A stretch of DNA of 64,000 nucleotides. It comes from Acidiphilium sp. (GTDB lineage Bacteria; Pseudomonadota; Alphaproteobacteria; Acetobacterales; Acetobacteraceae). The stretch spans positions 909,670 to 973,669 of the forward strand of contig JAQTXH010000001.1 in assembly GCA_028688905.1 (NCBI GenBank), written 5' to 3'. The first letter of the stretch is position 1, and each line of letters begins with the position of its first letter. The notes beneath the pieces were generated by a model. That model saw only the letters and a list, made by a program, of their open reading frames with translations. It had not been told where the DNA came from and made no database searches. This document shows positions 56,079-64,000 of this stretch, piece after piece. A program made the translations under genes and the position numbers.

Positions 56079-59000
56079 TCAAAACGACAAATGTGCCGCA
56101 TTGCGCACCCAGCGCGGCACACTGCCGATGACTTCGATGCTGATCTGCCGTGCCGGGCGCGGCAAGTGCAATTCGGCGCATTCAGAACTCCAATGGCCGA
56201 CGTCACCGGCAGCCCGAGCATGCCAGCCCGCGCCCTGCCACGCCGTGATCGACCTGCCATCCGCCCGTAACGCTCCAGCACAGATACCAAGAATGCGCCG
56301 GTCTTCCGAGGTGGGATCGGTGTCGGTCGCCATTCCGGTGTGGCAGTGCAGGATGACGCGGCCGGCGGGCACCGGCAGGTCGAACATCAGGCGCTTGCCG
56401 TACAAACGCGGCTTGATCCGGCCGCACACGGGATCGATCAGTGCTTCGGCGAGCGGGCCATGGGCAATTTGATAGCCCAATGCGGTGGCGCGCTCATGCA
56501 GGGCCTCGCGGGCGGCACGCAGATCGGCCCCGCCCAGCACCAGCGGCGCACAGGTTTCGGTCGGCGTGCCGGGATTGCCCAGCGAGTCCAGAAACCGGGC
56601 ACGGTTGCCGTTGTCACGATAAGTCTCGGTCGGCAGCCCATCGGCGAAGACGATGGCGTGGCGGTCGAGTTCGACATGGTAATAGGTGACAGCGAACCCG
56701 GTGACGTCGCGCGTGATCGTCGCACCATTGACCAGCAATACGGCGGGAACGAGCTTGCCCGCCCCAAAGATCGCATGCAGCGGCGAGACCGCCAAAGCCC
56801 GGCGCGGCCGGCCGGGACCGAACGCGCCGGGGGCGATTACCACCGGGCGCAGCAGCGCGACGGCCGGGTCGCGCGCGAGGTCGATAATACGCCAGCCGAT
56901 CCAGCGGATCGGGCGGGCTACGCCATCAAAGGAGACCAACGCATCACCGGGGATCAAAGTTTCAACCGAGCGGTAGCCATTGGGCGTAAGTAGATTGGTG
57001 CCACGGGTGAAGCACGGCATCGCGCCACCCGCGGTGATGTAGGTACCCCCAACGCCGTCGCTGGCGACCGTGGCGGCGGCGGCACCAGTGGCTTCGTTCA
57101 GCGCAAATTCCGAGGGATCGGCGATGCTGACAACATTGCCCGCAACGCTGACCAGCGAGGGCGCGACGCCAATCAGGTCGATCGCATCACTCGCCGCGAA
57201 ATTCGCCACCGCGTTTTGCATCGCGCTGCTATCGTTGACGATCAGCATCGCATCCGCCCCGGCGAAGCTGATGGTGCCGCCAGCGGCGCTGCCCACAAGG
57301 TCGAGTGTGGCGTTGGCTGCAATGGTCGCGTTGCCGGCGAGGTTGCCACCGATCGTCAGGGTGCCACCCGTCGCCTCGATGAGTCCTGACGCGTCGATCG
57401 GGATCAAGGTAACACCGGACGTGGCGGCACCGATCGCGCCGGAACCGATGAGAGTGGCCCCGCTGGCGATGGTGAGGCTGCCGGCGGCGAGCGTGCCGGC
57501 GGCAAGATCGAGTGTCGCACCGTTGGTGAGGCTCACTGCGGTACCGATCAACGCTTCGCCCGCGATGGTCGCGTTGCCGGCGGCATTGAGTGCTGCCGCG
57601 GTCAGGCTGCCCGCGAGATCGAGCGTGGCGGCGGCACCAAGGGTGAGCGTGCCGGGTGCCAGGACCTGCACCGCCTCCGACCCGATACTAAGGGTACCGC
57701 CGGCAAGATCGAGACCGTAGGGGGTGTCAAAACGAGTCTCGCCGGCAAGGTCGATCAAACCGCCGATGAGCGTGGCGGCGGCGGCATTGGCGAGGGCGTT
57801 GCCGGCGAGCGAGAGGGTGCCGGAAATAATATCCAGCGTGCCGAAGCTGAGGGTCGCGTTGCCACTCGCCCGGATCAGGCCGGTATCGCCATTGACCGAA
57901 TTCCCCAGCGTCGCGGTGGAAAAGCCGGCGTCTCCGGTGATGTCGAACGTCGCCGTACTGGCAGCGCCTACCGCCAGGGTCTGACCCAGTAACAGGCTGC
58001 CGGTGATGTCGAGCAGGCTGCCGCCGGCGCTGGCCACCCCACCGATCGCGACGTTGCCGGGTGCGAACACCGTGCCGGCGATCCCCAGCGTGCCGGCCCC
58101 ATGGGTATCGCCGACCTGTGTGGCGGCACCGAGAGTGACGACGGCGTTGGCGTCGAACAGGGCAAATCCGCCGCCGCCCACGTCGAGTGCCAAGCCCGCT
58201 GCGCCGCCAAGATCGAAAGAGCCGGCAAAATCGTATGCGCCGCCGAGCGAGATTTCGCCGGCGGCACCCGGGCCGGTCACCATCAGCGGCGCGCCGTTGT
58301 GGCTGGGGAAGGCTGCGATATCGCCGCCTGACGGTGCGAGGCCACCCTGCCAGGACAAATTGGCGTTGAAAATTCCGCTCGTGCCGCCGGTGTAATCGAG
58401 GGTGGCGGGGGCGGTGATAGCAACGCCGATGGCAGCGGTGACCCCCGCCAGCCCGGTGCCACCGGTAAAATTCAGAACGTCGCCGCTGCCGCTGGATGGT
58501 GCCGTATAGCTGAGTGCTGCGAGATCGGCATTCATCGTCAGCGCATTCGCCGCCGACAGAGTGAGCGCGGTGGTCACTGCCCCGCCGTCGCTGAGGCCGC
58601 CGTGACTGGCGGCGATGGTGAGGACCAGCCCAGTCTTGCCATTACTCGGCACCAGCAGGCCCAATCCCTCGATCGGGGTGGCGATGCCGGTGACAGCGTT
58701 GATCGCCGCATGGCTTGCGATGGTGTCGTTCAGGGTGAGAGACGCCGTGGCGGGACGCAGGCCGATCACCTGGTTGCCGGCGGCGTCGGTCTCAATCACC
58801 GGCGTCATGCCGGTGGCGAGGCTGGCGTGGATGGTGATGATTTCGCTCTGGGTGGTGTTGGTGCTGTTATCCCCCTCCACCTCAAAAGAGGAGGTCGAGA
58901 TGTTAAAGGGCGACGCGAGGCTGACGAGAGTGGACAGCACAATCCGGTCGCCGGGCAGGAAACCAAGGATCGTGCCGGCAAAACTTTCCGGGTTGTCGAG

Positions 59001-60614
59001 CACCAGCACCCCACCTTGTTCGCCGAGCGTGCTGGCATAGGTTGCGCCGTCCTGTCCGCCGGACGCGCCGGAGGTGAAGCTGATGGTGGCGTCGCTGCCG
59101 ATTGTGATCGGGGTGGCGGCGAACACACCGTAAAGCGGTGAAATGGCACCGAATTCGAGCACGGCACCGGGATCGATCGCAAAATGCGCGCCGCCGCCGA
59201 CGCGACCGGCCAGAATTTCCAGTGGTGCCGGGCCGAGGGCCAGCACTGTGCCTGGGCCGGCGATGTTATCGGATTCGCTGAAATTGCCTGCCACCAGTGT
59301 GCCCGCACCTTCAATGGTAGCGTTGGCGAACAGGGAAACGCCAATGATGCCGGTGGCAGTCGCGAGCTGATCGGCCTGCAACAGCCCGGCGAAGTCGATC
59401 ATCCCACCGGAGGCGACGCCGACCGGTCCTTCGAGTACCGCGCCGCCGGGCAGCATCGCGGACCCGAGGGCATCGAGGCCGTTCAGGGTCATGCTACCGA
59501 AATCGATCAGGGCACTGGCGGTGCCGATCGTGACGCCGCCGGCAGCAAGGGTGGCGTCGGCACCGACTAACAGCGTGGCATCCGAAATGGTGAGGCCGCC
59601 CCCGATCGAGAGGGCCGCATTGCCGAGCACCAGCGTGCTGGCCGGGTTGAGCAGTGCCGCACCAACGCTGATGGATGCTTCGAGATCGACCGATGCTCCG
59701 GCCGCAATGGTCAGGGCGGCTGCCACGCCATAGCCGAGACCCGTGGCCCCGTTGCCGATCGTCACATCGGTGCCGAGACCTGGAGCAAACCCTCCGCTCC
59801 AGGCGGCGGCGCTTTGCCAGACGACTGGCGCTCCGGCAGAGAATTCGGCATTCGCCGAGATGCTGCCGGAAGTCGTGTAGGTCAGGCTGCCTGAAGTGTC
59901 GGCGATCGGCAATGGGCCACTGGTCTGGCTGGCGACGTAAAGCAATGAGCCAGCCGTGGCGGCATCAAGGGTGATGGCTCCCAGCGCCGCGTTGAGAACG
60001 GCGAATTCGGTGCTGGTGGCGGACAGGGTGATCGCCCCTGTGGCATCGCCTGCGATGCCGATGCCGGGTGCGGCGGCGGGATCGAGCAGGAGCACGCCGG
60101 ACGACGCCTGAAGGGTGATCGCAATGGTTTCAGGTGCGGTGCCGAGTCGCCCCAACGCCTTGGCCGGATCATCGGCGAGGTGCAACCCGATCGGGCTGGC
60201 AACCCCGGCGGCGAGCATCAGGCTCGCGGGCGGCGTGACAAAAGCAGGCGGTTGATCTGGCAGGGTATCGACCGCCAGGGCTGTCGTTGCGGTGGACGAA
60301 CCGTCGCTCGCGATTATTGACAGCGTGGTGGTGCCGGCGATGGTGCTGGCGAGCATCAGGCTGGCGAGCGCCGCGTTGATCGCCGCAAGATCGCCGGTCA
60401 GGGTCAGCGCGCCGATCCCGTTGACCACCGTGGCACCCCCCGCGCTGCTGGCCGACAGGTTGTCGCCGCTAACGAGGGTCACAGTTAAGGTGGTAGCGGC
60501 GTTGCTGTCGGTCAGCGTGATACCGCCGGGCGGCAACGCGTCGAGCGAGGTCAGGGCAACGCCGTTGAGCAGGTTGATCACCGCCGGCCCGAAAATTTGC
60601 AACGCCGAACTCAT
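56079..60614 (-). CDS. Very large repeat-rich protein with C-terminal Hint domain
   Basis: A 1511-residue protein. Residues 1-1190 are low-complexity, rich in Ala, Gly, Leu and Thr, made of repeated beta-strand segments like those of autotransporter passengers (for example AGSLTIASGATLIGSGAIGA). At Cys1201 a Hint domain begins (PCFTRGTNLLTPNGYRSVET; later SPLHAIF and YYHVELDRHAIVFADGLPTE), as in Hint-2 proteins. No signal peptide is clear. Hint domains can self-cleave, so the N-terminal part might be released or joined to another molecule. The family is common in Acetobacteraceae; the function is unknown. Confidence 0.85.
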   Translation of the reverse strand: MSSALQIFGPAVINLLNGVALTSLDALPPGGITLTDSNAATTLTVTLVSGDNLSASSAGGATVVNGIGALTLTGDLAAINAALASLMLASTIAGTTTLSIIASDGSSTATTALAVDTLPDQPPAFVTPPASLMLAAGVASPIGLHLADDPAKALGRLGTAPETIAITLQASSGVLLLDPAAAPGIGIAGDATGAITLSATSTEFAVLNAALGAITLDAATAGSLLYVASQTSGPLPIADTSGSLTYTTSGSISANAEFSAGAPVVWQSAAAWSGGFAPGLGTDVTIGNGATGLGYGVAAALTIAAGASVDLEASISVGAALLNPASTLVLGNAALSIGGGLTISDATLLVGADATLAAGGVTIGTASALIDFGSMTLNGLDALGSAMLPGGAVLEGPVGVASGGMIDFAGLLQADQLATATGIIGVSLFANATIEGAGTLVAGNFSESDNIAGPGTVLALGPAPLEILAGRVGGGAHFAIDPGAVLEFGAISPLYGVFAATPITIGSDATISFTSGASGGQDGATYASTLGEQGGVLVLDNPESFAGTILGFLPGDRIVLSTLVSLASPFNISTSSFEVEGDNSTNTTQSEIITIHASLATGMTPVIETDAAGNQVIGLRPATASLTLNDTIASHAAINAVTGIATPIEGLGLLVPSNGKTGLVLTIAASHGGLSDGGAVTTALTLSAANALTMNADLAALSYTAPSSGSGDVLNFTGGTGLAGVTAAIGVAITAPATLDYTGGTSGIFNANLSWQGGLAPSGGDIAAFPSHNGAPLMVTGPGAAGEISLGGAYDFAGSFDLGGAAGLALDVGGGGFALFDANAVVTLGAATQVGDTHGAGTLGIAGTVFAPGNVAIGGVASAGGSLLDITGSLLLGQTLAVGAASTATFDITGDAGFSTATLGNSVNGDTGLIRASGNATLSFGTLDIISGTLSLAGNALANAAAATLIGGLIDLAGETRFDTPYGLDLAGGTLSIGSEAVQVLAPGTLTLGAAATLDLAGSLTAAALNAAGNATIAGEALIGTAVSLTNGATLDLAAGTLAAGSLTIASGATLIGSGAIGAATSGVTLIPIDASGLIEATGGTLTIGGNLAGNATIAANATLDLVGSAAGGTISFAGADAMLIVNDSSAMQNAVANFAASDAIDLIGVAPSLVSVAGNVVSIADPSEFALNEATGAAAATVASDGVGGTYITAGGAMPCFTRGTNLLTPNGYRSVETLIPGDALVSFDGVARPIRWIGWRIIDLARDPAVALLRPVVIAPGAFGPGRPRRALAVSPLHAIFGAGKLVPAVLLVNGATITRDVTGFAVTYYHVELDRHAIVFADGLPTETYRDNGNRARFLDSLGNPGTPTETCAPLVLGGADLRAAREALHERATALGYQIAHGPLAEALIDPVCGRIKPRLYGKRLMFDLPVPAGRVILHCHTGMATDTDPTSEDRRILGICAGALRADGRSITAWQGAGWHARAAGDVGHWSSECAELHLPRPARQISIEVIGSVPRWVRNAAHLSF

Positions 60615-60733
60615 GGCCGCCCCCAGTCTGTCGGAGCAGCGTATCGTTCAACCGAAAGTTGTTCAAGTCATCACGTTTTCACGCGAAAGTGGCCGGCGGC
60701 GTCAACCCTGGGTTCAATCCAACCTTGGTTCGA

Positions 60734-63508
60734 TCAGACGCGCTTCCACCAGCCACGCTTGCGCTCGACCTGGGGAGCTTCCGCCGCGCCAATCAGCATC
60801 GGTTGGGCGGTGGCAGCGGCCTTGATCGGTTCCGGTTGCGGGTCGTGCAGGGGTTCGGGGGACGGCAACGGCTCGGGGTCCCGCACCGGCGGTGGTGCTG
60901 GCTCCGGGTCGGACTCCGGGTTGGGCACCGGCTGGGGTTGCGGCTGGGGTTGCGGCGGCTCAGGTGTGGCCGGCAAAGCTTGCGCCGCTGCCTTCGCATG
61001 TGCCGTAGCACGAGGGGCGCGGCGCGGCTTTACCACCCGGGCTTCGGCCTGCTCCGCCGCCTCGAAAATATCGGCGATGTCCTTGAACACCGGCAATACC
61101 GGTTCGGGGGCGGCTTGAACGTCCGCCTCGCCGGCGGGGCGACGGCGGCGCACCGGGCTGCGCGGTGCGCGGCGCTTCGGCTTTTCCACCACGGGAACGG
61201 CAGCGTCGTCTGGCGCACCGACCTCAAGCTGCGGCTCGACCTCAAGGCTCGGGGTTACCGCTGGTTCGGTCAGCCCCACTTCGACGGCAACCACATCCAA
61301 CTGCCCGTTAGCGTCTGCGGGTGCCTCATCTGAGGTCGGGATCGTCGGTTCAGAAAGCTCGGGCTGCGGTTCGACCTGTTGACCCAGATGCGCGGCGAAT
61401 TCGGCGGGTAGCTCTGGCATATCGGGCTGCTCGGCACCGGGCACGGGAGCGACATCCTCGCGCCGGCCACCGCGCCGCCGCCGCCGCCGCCGCCGTCCGC
61501 GTTCGGCGTCATCGCCGCTCTTGGGTTCCAATTCGGCGTTACCCGCGACATTTTCCGGCGTTTCGGTTTCCTCATCGCCGGTCTCGTCAATGTCCGGCTC
61601 GACAATCTCCGGCTCGGGCATGCGCGATGCTACGGGAACCGGCGCTTCGTCAGGGCGCTGCGCCGTCTGGGTCCGCAGTTTTTCAACCTTGAATTCCGCC
61701 GGCACCACCCCGTCCGTCACGAAACGCACAGTGAGGTCGAACCGTGTCTCGGTCGCGGCCAGCTGGGCACGTTTATGGTTGAAAATATAAAGCGCCACGT
61801 CCGGGGCCACATGCACGATGATTTCCGCAGCCTGGCGCACGGCTTCGTCCTCGATCGCGCGCAGAACCGCAAGTGCCGTGCTCGCCGTGCTGCGGATATG
61901 GCCGACGCCGGCACAGTTCGGGCATGGGATCAGCATGGTTTCGGAGATTGACGGGCGCAGCCGCTGGCGGCTCATTTCCATCAGGCCGAAATGGCTGATG
62001 GAACCCACCTGGATGCGGGCGCGGTCGTTTTTCAGCGAATCCTTGAGCTTGCGCTCGACCATGCCGTTGTGCTTGCGGACCTCCATGTCGATGAAGTCGA
62101 TCACGATCAGCCCAGCCAGATCACGCAGGCGCAACTGTCGCGCCACTTCCTCGGCGGCTTCCATATTGGTGCGCAGAGCGGTGTCTTCGATGTTGCGCTC
62201 GCGGGTCGAACGGCCGGAATTGACGTCGATCGCGACCAACGCCTCGGTCTGGTTGATCACCAGATATCCCCCCGATCGCAGTTGCACGGTCGGCTGGAAC
62301 ATCTGTTCGAGCATCTGCTCGACCTGATATTTCGCGAACAGCGGCTGGCGATCCTGCCATTGCACGACTTTTTTAACCGCAGTCGGCATCAGCATCCGCA
62401 TGAACTCGCGCGCGGTGCGGTAGCCCTCCTCGCCCTCGATCAGCAGCGTGTCGACATCGCGGGTGTAGACATCGCGGATAGTGCGCTTGATCAGCGTCGC
62501 TTCCTCATAGACCAGCGCGGGGGCGATCGAGGCCAGGGTTTTTTCGCGGATGTCGTCCCACAGGCGCAGCAGATATTCGCAGTCGCGCTTGATTTCCGGC
62601 TTGGGGCGATTGGCACCGGCGGTGCGCACGATCATGCCCATGCCGTCGGGGATTTCCAGTTCGGTCATCACCTCCTTGAGGCGGCGGCGATCGGCGACCG
62701 AGGTGATCTTGCGCGAGACGCCCCCGCCGTTGGGTGAATTGGGCATCAGCACGGAAAATCGCCCAGCGAGCGAGATATAGGTGGTCAGCGCCGCCCCTTT
62801 GCCGCCGCGTTCTTCCTTGACTACCTGGATCAGGATAATTTGGCGGCGATGGATGACTTCCTGGATTTTATAGGAACGCAGTGCGCGCATCCGTCGGCGT
62901 TCGCGGGCTTCATCGGCCCCGTCGTCACCACCGCCAACCTGTTCGGGAGCTTCGCCCGGCCCTGTGTCGCCCCGATCATCGGTGCCCCCCTCATTGCTGC
63001 CATTGCTGTTCAATTCCGCCTCAATTTCGGCGGCGGCACCGGAGACCCGTTCCGGTTCGGCATGATCGGCGATTCGGTCGGCTGTGTCGTCGTCCGCAAC
63101 GTCATCATCCAACGCGGGCGGCGGCGCGTCCTCAATGGCGATTTCGGCAATCGATCGGGGGGGGACGATGGCGAGCGGTCGCGCGTCTTCAGCGTCTTCG
63201 GCTTCGACCCTGCGACGGGCTTCCTCGGCCTCCATCGCCAGCAGTTTCTGCCGGTCGGCGACCGGGATCTGGTAATAATCGGGGTGGATTTCGGCGAATG
63301 CCAGAAACCCATGGCGGTTGCCGCCATATTCGACGAACGCGGCCTGGAGGCTGGGTTCGACCCGGATCACTTTGGCAAGATAGATATTGCCCTTGATCTG
63401 TTTTTTGCCGGCAGTCTCGATATCGAAATCGTCGAGGCGGTTATTGTCCAGCACCACCACGCGGGTTTCTTCCGCGTGGCTGGCATCGATCAGCATGGTC
63501 TTGGTCAT
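60734..63508 (-). CDS. rne: Ribonuclease E
   Basis: A 924-residue endoribonuclease. The N-terminal S1 domain (IYLAKVIRVEPSLQAAFVEY) is interrupted by an acidic insert of about 150 residues (about 85-210), and the catalytic core has the metal Asp residues in LVAIDVNSGR and VIDFIDM. The zinc link is CPNCAGVGHIRS. A long tail (from about 620) rich in Pro, Glu and Arg holds an arginine-rich stretch (RRRRRRRGGRR) for RNA or degradosome binding. AGGAG precedes the ATG. Confidence 0.96.
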   Translation of the reverse strand: MTKTMLIDASHAEETRVVVLDNNRLDDFDIETAGKKQIKGNIYLAKVIRVEPSLQAAFVEYGGNRHGFLAFAEIHPDYYQIPVADRQKLLAMEAEEARRRVEAEDAEDARPLAIVPPRSIAEIAIEDAPPPALDDDVADDDTADRIADHAEPERVSGAAAEIEAELNSNGSNEGGTDDRGDTGPGEAPEQVGGGDDGADEARERRRMRALRSYKIQEVIHRRQIILIQVVKEERGGKGAALTTYISLAGRFSVLMPNSPNGGGVSRKITSVADRRRLKEVMTELEIPDGMGMIVRTAGANRPKPEIKRDCEYLLRLWDDIREKTLASIAPALVYEEATLIKRTIRDVYTRDVDTLLIEGEEGYRTAREFMRMLMPTAVKKVVQWQDRQPLFAKYQVEQMLEQMFQPTVQLRSGGYLVINQTEALVAIDVNSGRSTRERNIEDTALRTNMEAAEEVARQLRLRDLAGLIVIDFIDMEVRKHNGMVERKLKDSLKNDRARIQVGSISHFGLMEMSRQRLRPSISETMLIPCPNCAGVGHIRSTASTALAVLRAIEDEAVRQAAEIIVHVAPDVALYIFNHKRAQLAATETRFDLTVRFVTDGVVPAEFKVEKLRTQTAQRPDEAPVPVASRMPEPEIVEPDIDETGDEETETPENVAGNAELEPKSGDDAERGRRRRRRRRGGRREDVAPVPGAEQPDMPELPAEFAAHLGQQVEPQPELSEPTIPTSDEAPADANGQLDVVAVEVGLTEPAVTPSLEVEPQLEVGAPDDAAVPVVEKPKRRAPRSPVRRRRPAGEADVQAAPEPVLPVFKDIADIFEAAEQAEARVVKPRRAPRATAHAKAAAQALPATPEPPQPQPQPQPVPNPESDPEPAPPPVRDPEPLPSPEPLHDPQPEPIKAAATAQPMLIGAAEAPQVERKRGWWKRV

Positions 63509-63873
63509 TGACGAAAAAGCTCCTGCGCGCCGGCGGCGGGACCGAAAGGTCGCCAGCGTGCAGGCGCGGGTGATTGGTTGTGAAGTGGAATATTGATGAA
63601 TTGGTCATGGTCAAGGGCCGGTGCGCTGGTCGCGACAAATGCCCGTTGCTGGGGCATTGTTTGAAATGAATGCGACAAAAAGCGCGAGCATCGGTCCTTA
63701 TCTCGTGGGGCGGCGTCTTCACACGGGAACGACGCACCCCTGGTTGGTTGAATTCTGTCCAGCCAGAAATACGGCGCGGACAGCATGGGTCGATCAAGGA
63801 GAAGCGTTGTTCGAACAGAAGCCCAGCGCCGAACCCATTGATTGATCTATCTCATGGCCTAATTGATCGCGCC
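63509..63873. other. Long upstream region of rne
   Basis: A 365-bp stretch with no gene I can support. It must hold the rne promoter and a leader that in many bacteria serves in RNase E autoregulation. I found no confident -35/-10 pair. Several ORF-track frames here are open by chance. If a gene enters from the right on the minus strand, its stop could be the TAG at 63859-63861. Confidence 0.4.
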
Positions 63874-64000
63874 GCGCAAGAGCGCGGCCATAAATCGCCC
63901 TTTGCGCAAGAGCGCGGCCATAAATCGCCCTTTGCGCAAGAGCGCGGCCATAAATCGCCCTTTGCGCAAGAGCGCGGCCATAAATCGCCCTTTGCGCAAG
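63874..64000. repeat. 30-bp tandem repeat array, at least 4.2 copies, open at the window edge
   Basis: The unit GCGCAAGAGCGCGGCCATAA with 10 further bases is repeated at 63874, 63904, 63934 and 63964 with no mismatch, and a partial fifth copy reaches the edge. The unit contains the hairpin GCGC-AAGA-GCGC. Thirty bases equal ten codons, and five of the six frames stay open, including a minus-strand frame reading MAALLRKGRF per unit that would end GAIN and stop. Whether it codes is undecided. There are no spacers, so it is not CRISPR. Confidence 0.85.

Noticed and set aside
63874-64000. CRISPR array
   Set aside because: The 30-bp units are directly adjacent with no spacers and no cas genes are present.

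Overview
The window reads as a chromosomal segment of a GC-rich alphaproteobacterium, most likely a member of the Acetobacteraceae. The basis is gene order and protein style: a DUF177-rpmF-plsX-fabH-ihfA-merR block, bamD-recN-ligA, a FliX/FlgI flagellar block, a zinc-ligand-poor DksA, RNase E with an alphaproteobacterial tail, and a very large protein with a C-terminal Hint domain. The genus cannot be fixed from sequence alone. Most of the window is housekeeping DNA with tightly packed, often 4-bp-overlapping genes, interrupted by two complete Tn3-family transposons.

Left part (1-12.3 kb): a leftward operon gpmI - envC-like - ctpA - divergent polysaccharide deacetylase - rppH - dienelactone hydrolase (cut by the window edge), combining glycolysis, cell-wall remodelling and RNA 5'-end processing. 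Rightward from there are TatD - metallo-beta-lactamase - M29 aminopeptidase, then two polytopic glycosyltransferase-like membrane proteins. Two perfect 23-bp tandem copies of a dyad lie just in front of the first of these membrane proteins.

12.3-19.5 kb: a compact 3.8-kb Tn3 element (tnpA/tnpR only, 38-bp inverted repeats, 5-bp target duplication CTTTA) sits between the GT39-like gene and a convergent GT2/TVP38 pair. A GlxA-type regulator diverges from a small monooxygenase-like gene, followed by tRNA-Ser(TGA).

19.5-29.2 kb: a ferritin-like protein, a Crp/Fnr regulator, a succinate-semialdehyde dehydrogenase, a PhoX-like Tat protein with a BamE-like lipoprotein, then the ribosome/fatty-acid block DUF177-rpmF-plsX-fabH-ihfA-merR.

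29.2-34 kb: a second, unrelated Tn3-family transposon (4.59 kb, 37-bp inverted repeats, target duplication AAGCA) inserted between the merR gene and tRNA-Pro(GGG). It carries a UPF0149/YecA-like SEC-C protein as passenger beside its resolvase.

34-46 kb: prolyl oligopeptidase, small envelope proteins, a DJ-1/PfpI-like protein, an exported beta-propeller, and a complete zinc-uptake locus (ABC substrate-binding protein, ATPase, two permeases, convergent Zur-type regulator, candidate Zur box), then rpsA.

46-64 kb: bamD-recN-ligA, dksA, flagellar fliX/flgI/flgJ-like/flgN-like genes, a glycosyltransferase, rpsD, the 1511-residue Hint protein, rne, and a 30-bp tandem array running off the right edge.

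The least conventional signal is a dispersed repeat of about 100 bp, present four times (29.1, 40.7, 43.8 and 54.8 kb). It starts with a strong hairpin, twice fused to the stop codon of the gene before it, and two copies lie inside the zinc locus. All four copies also preserve the same short reading frame on the opposite strand.
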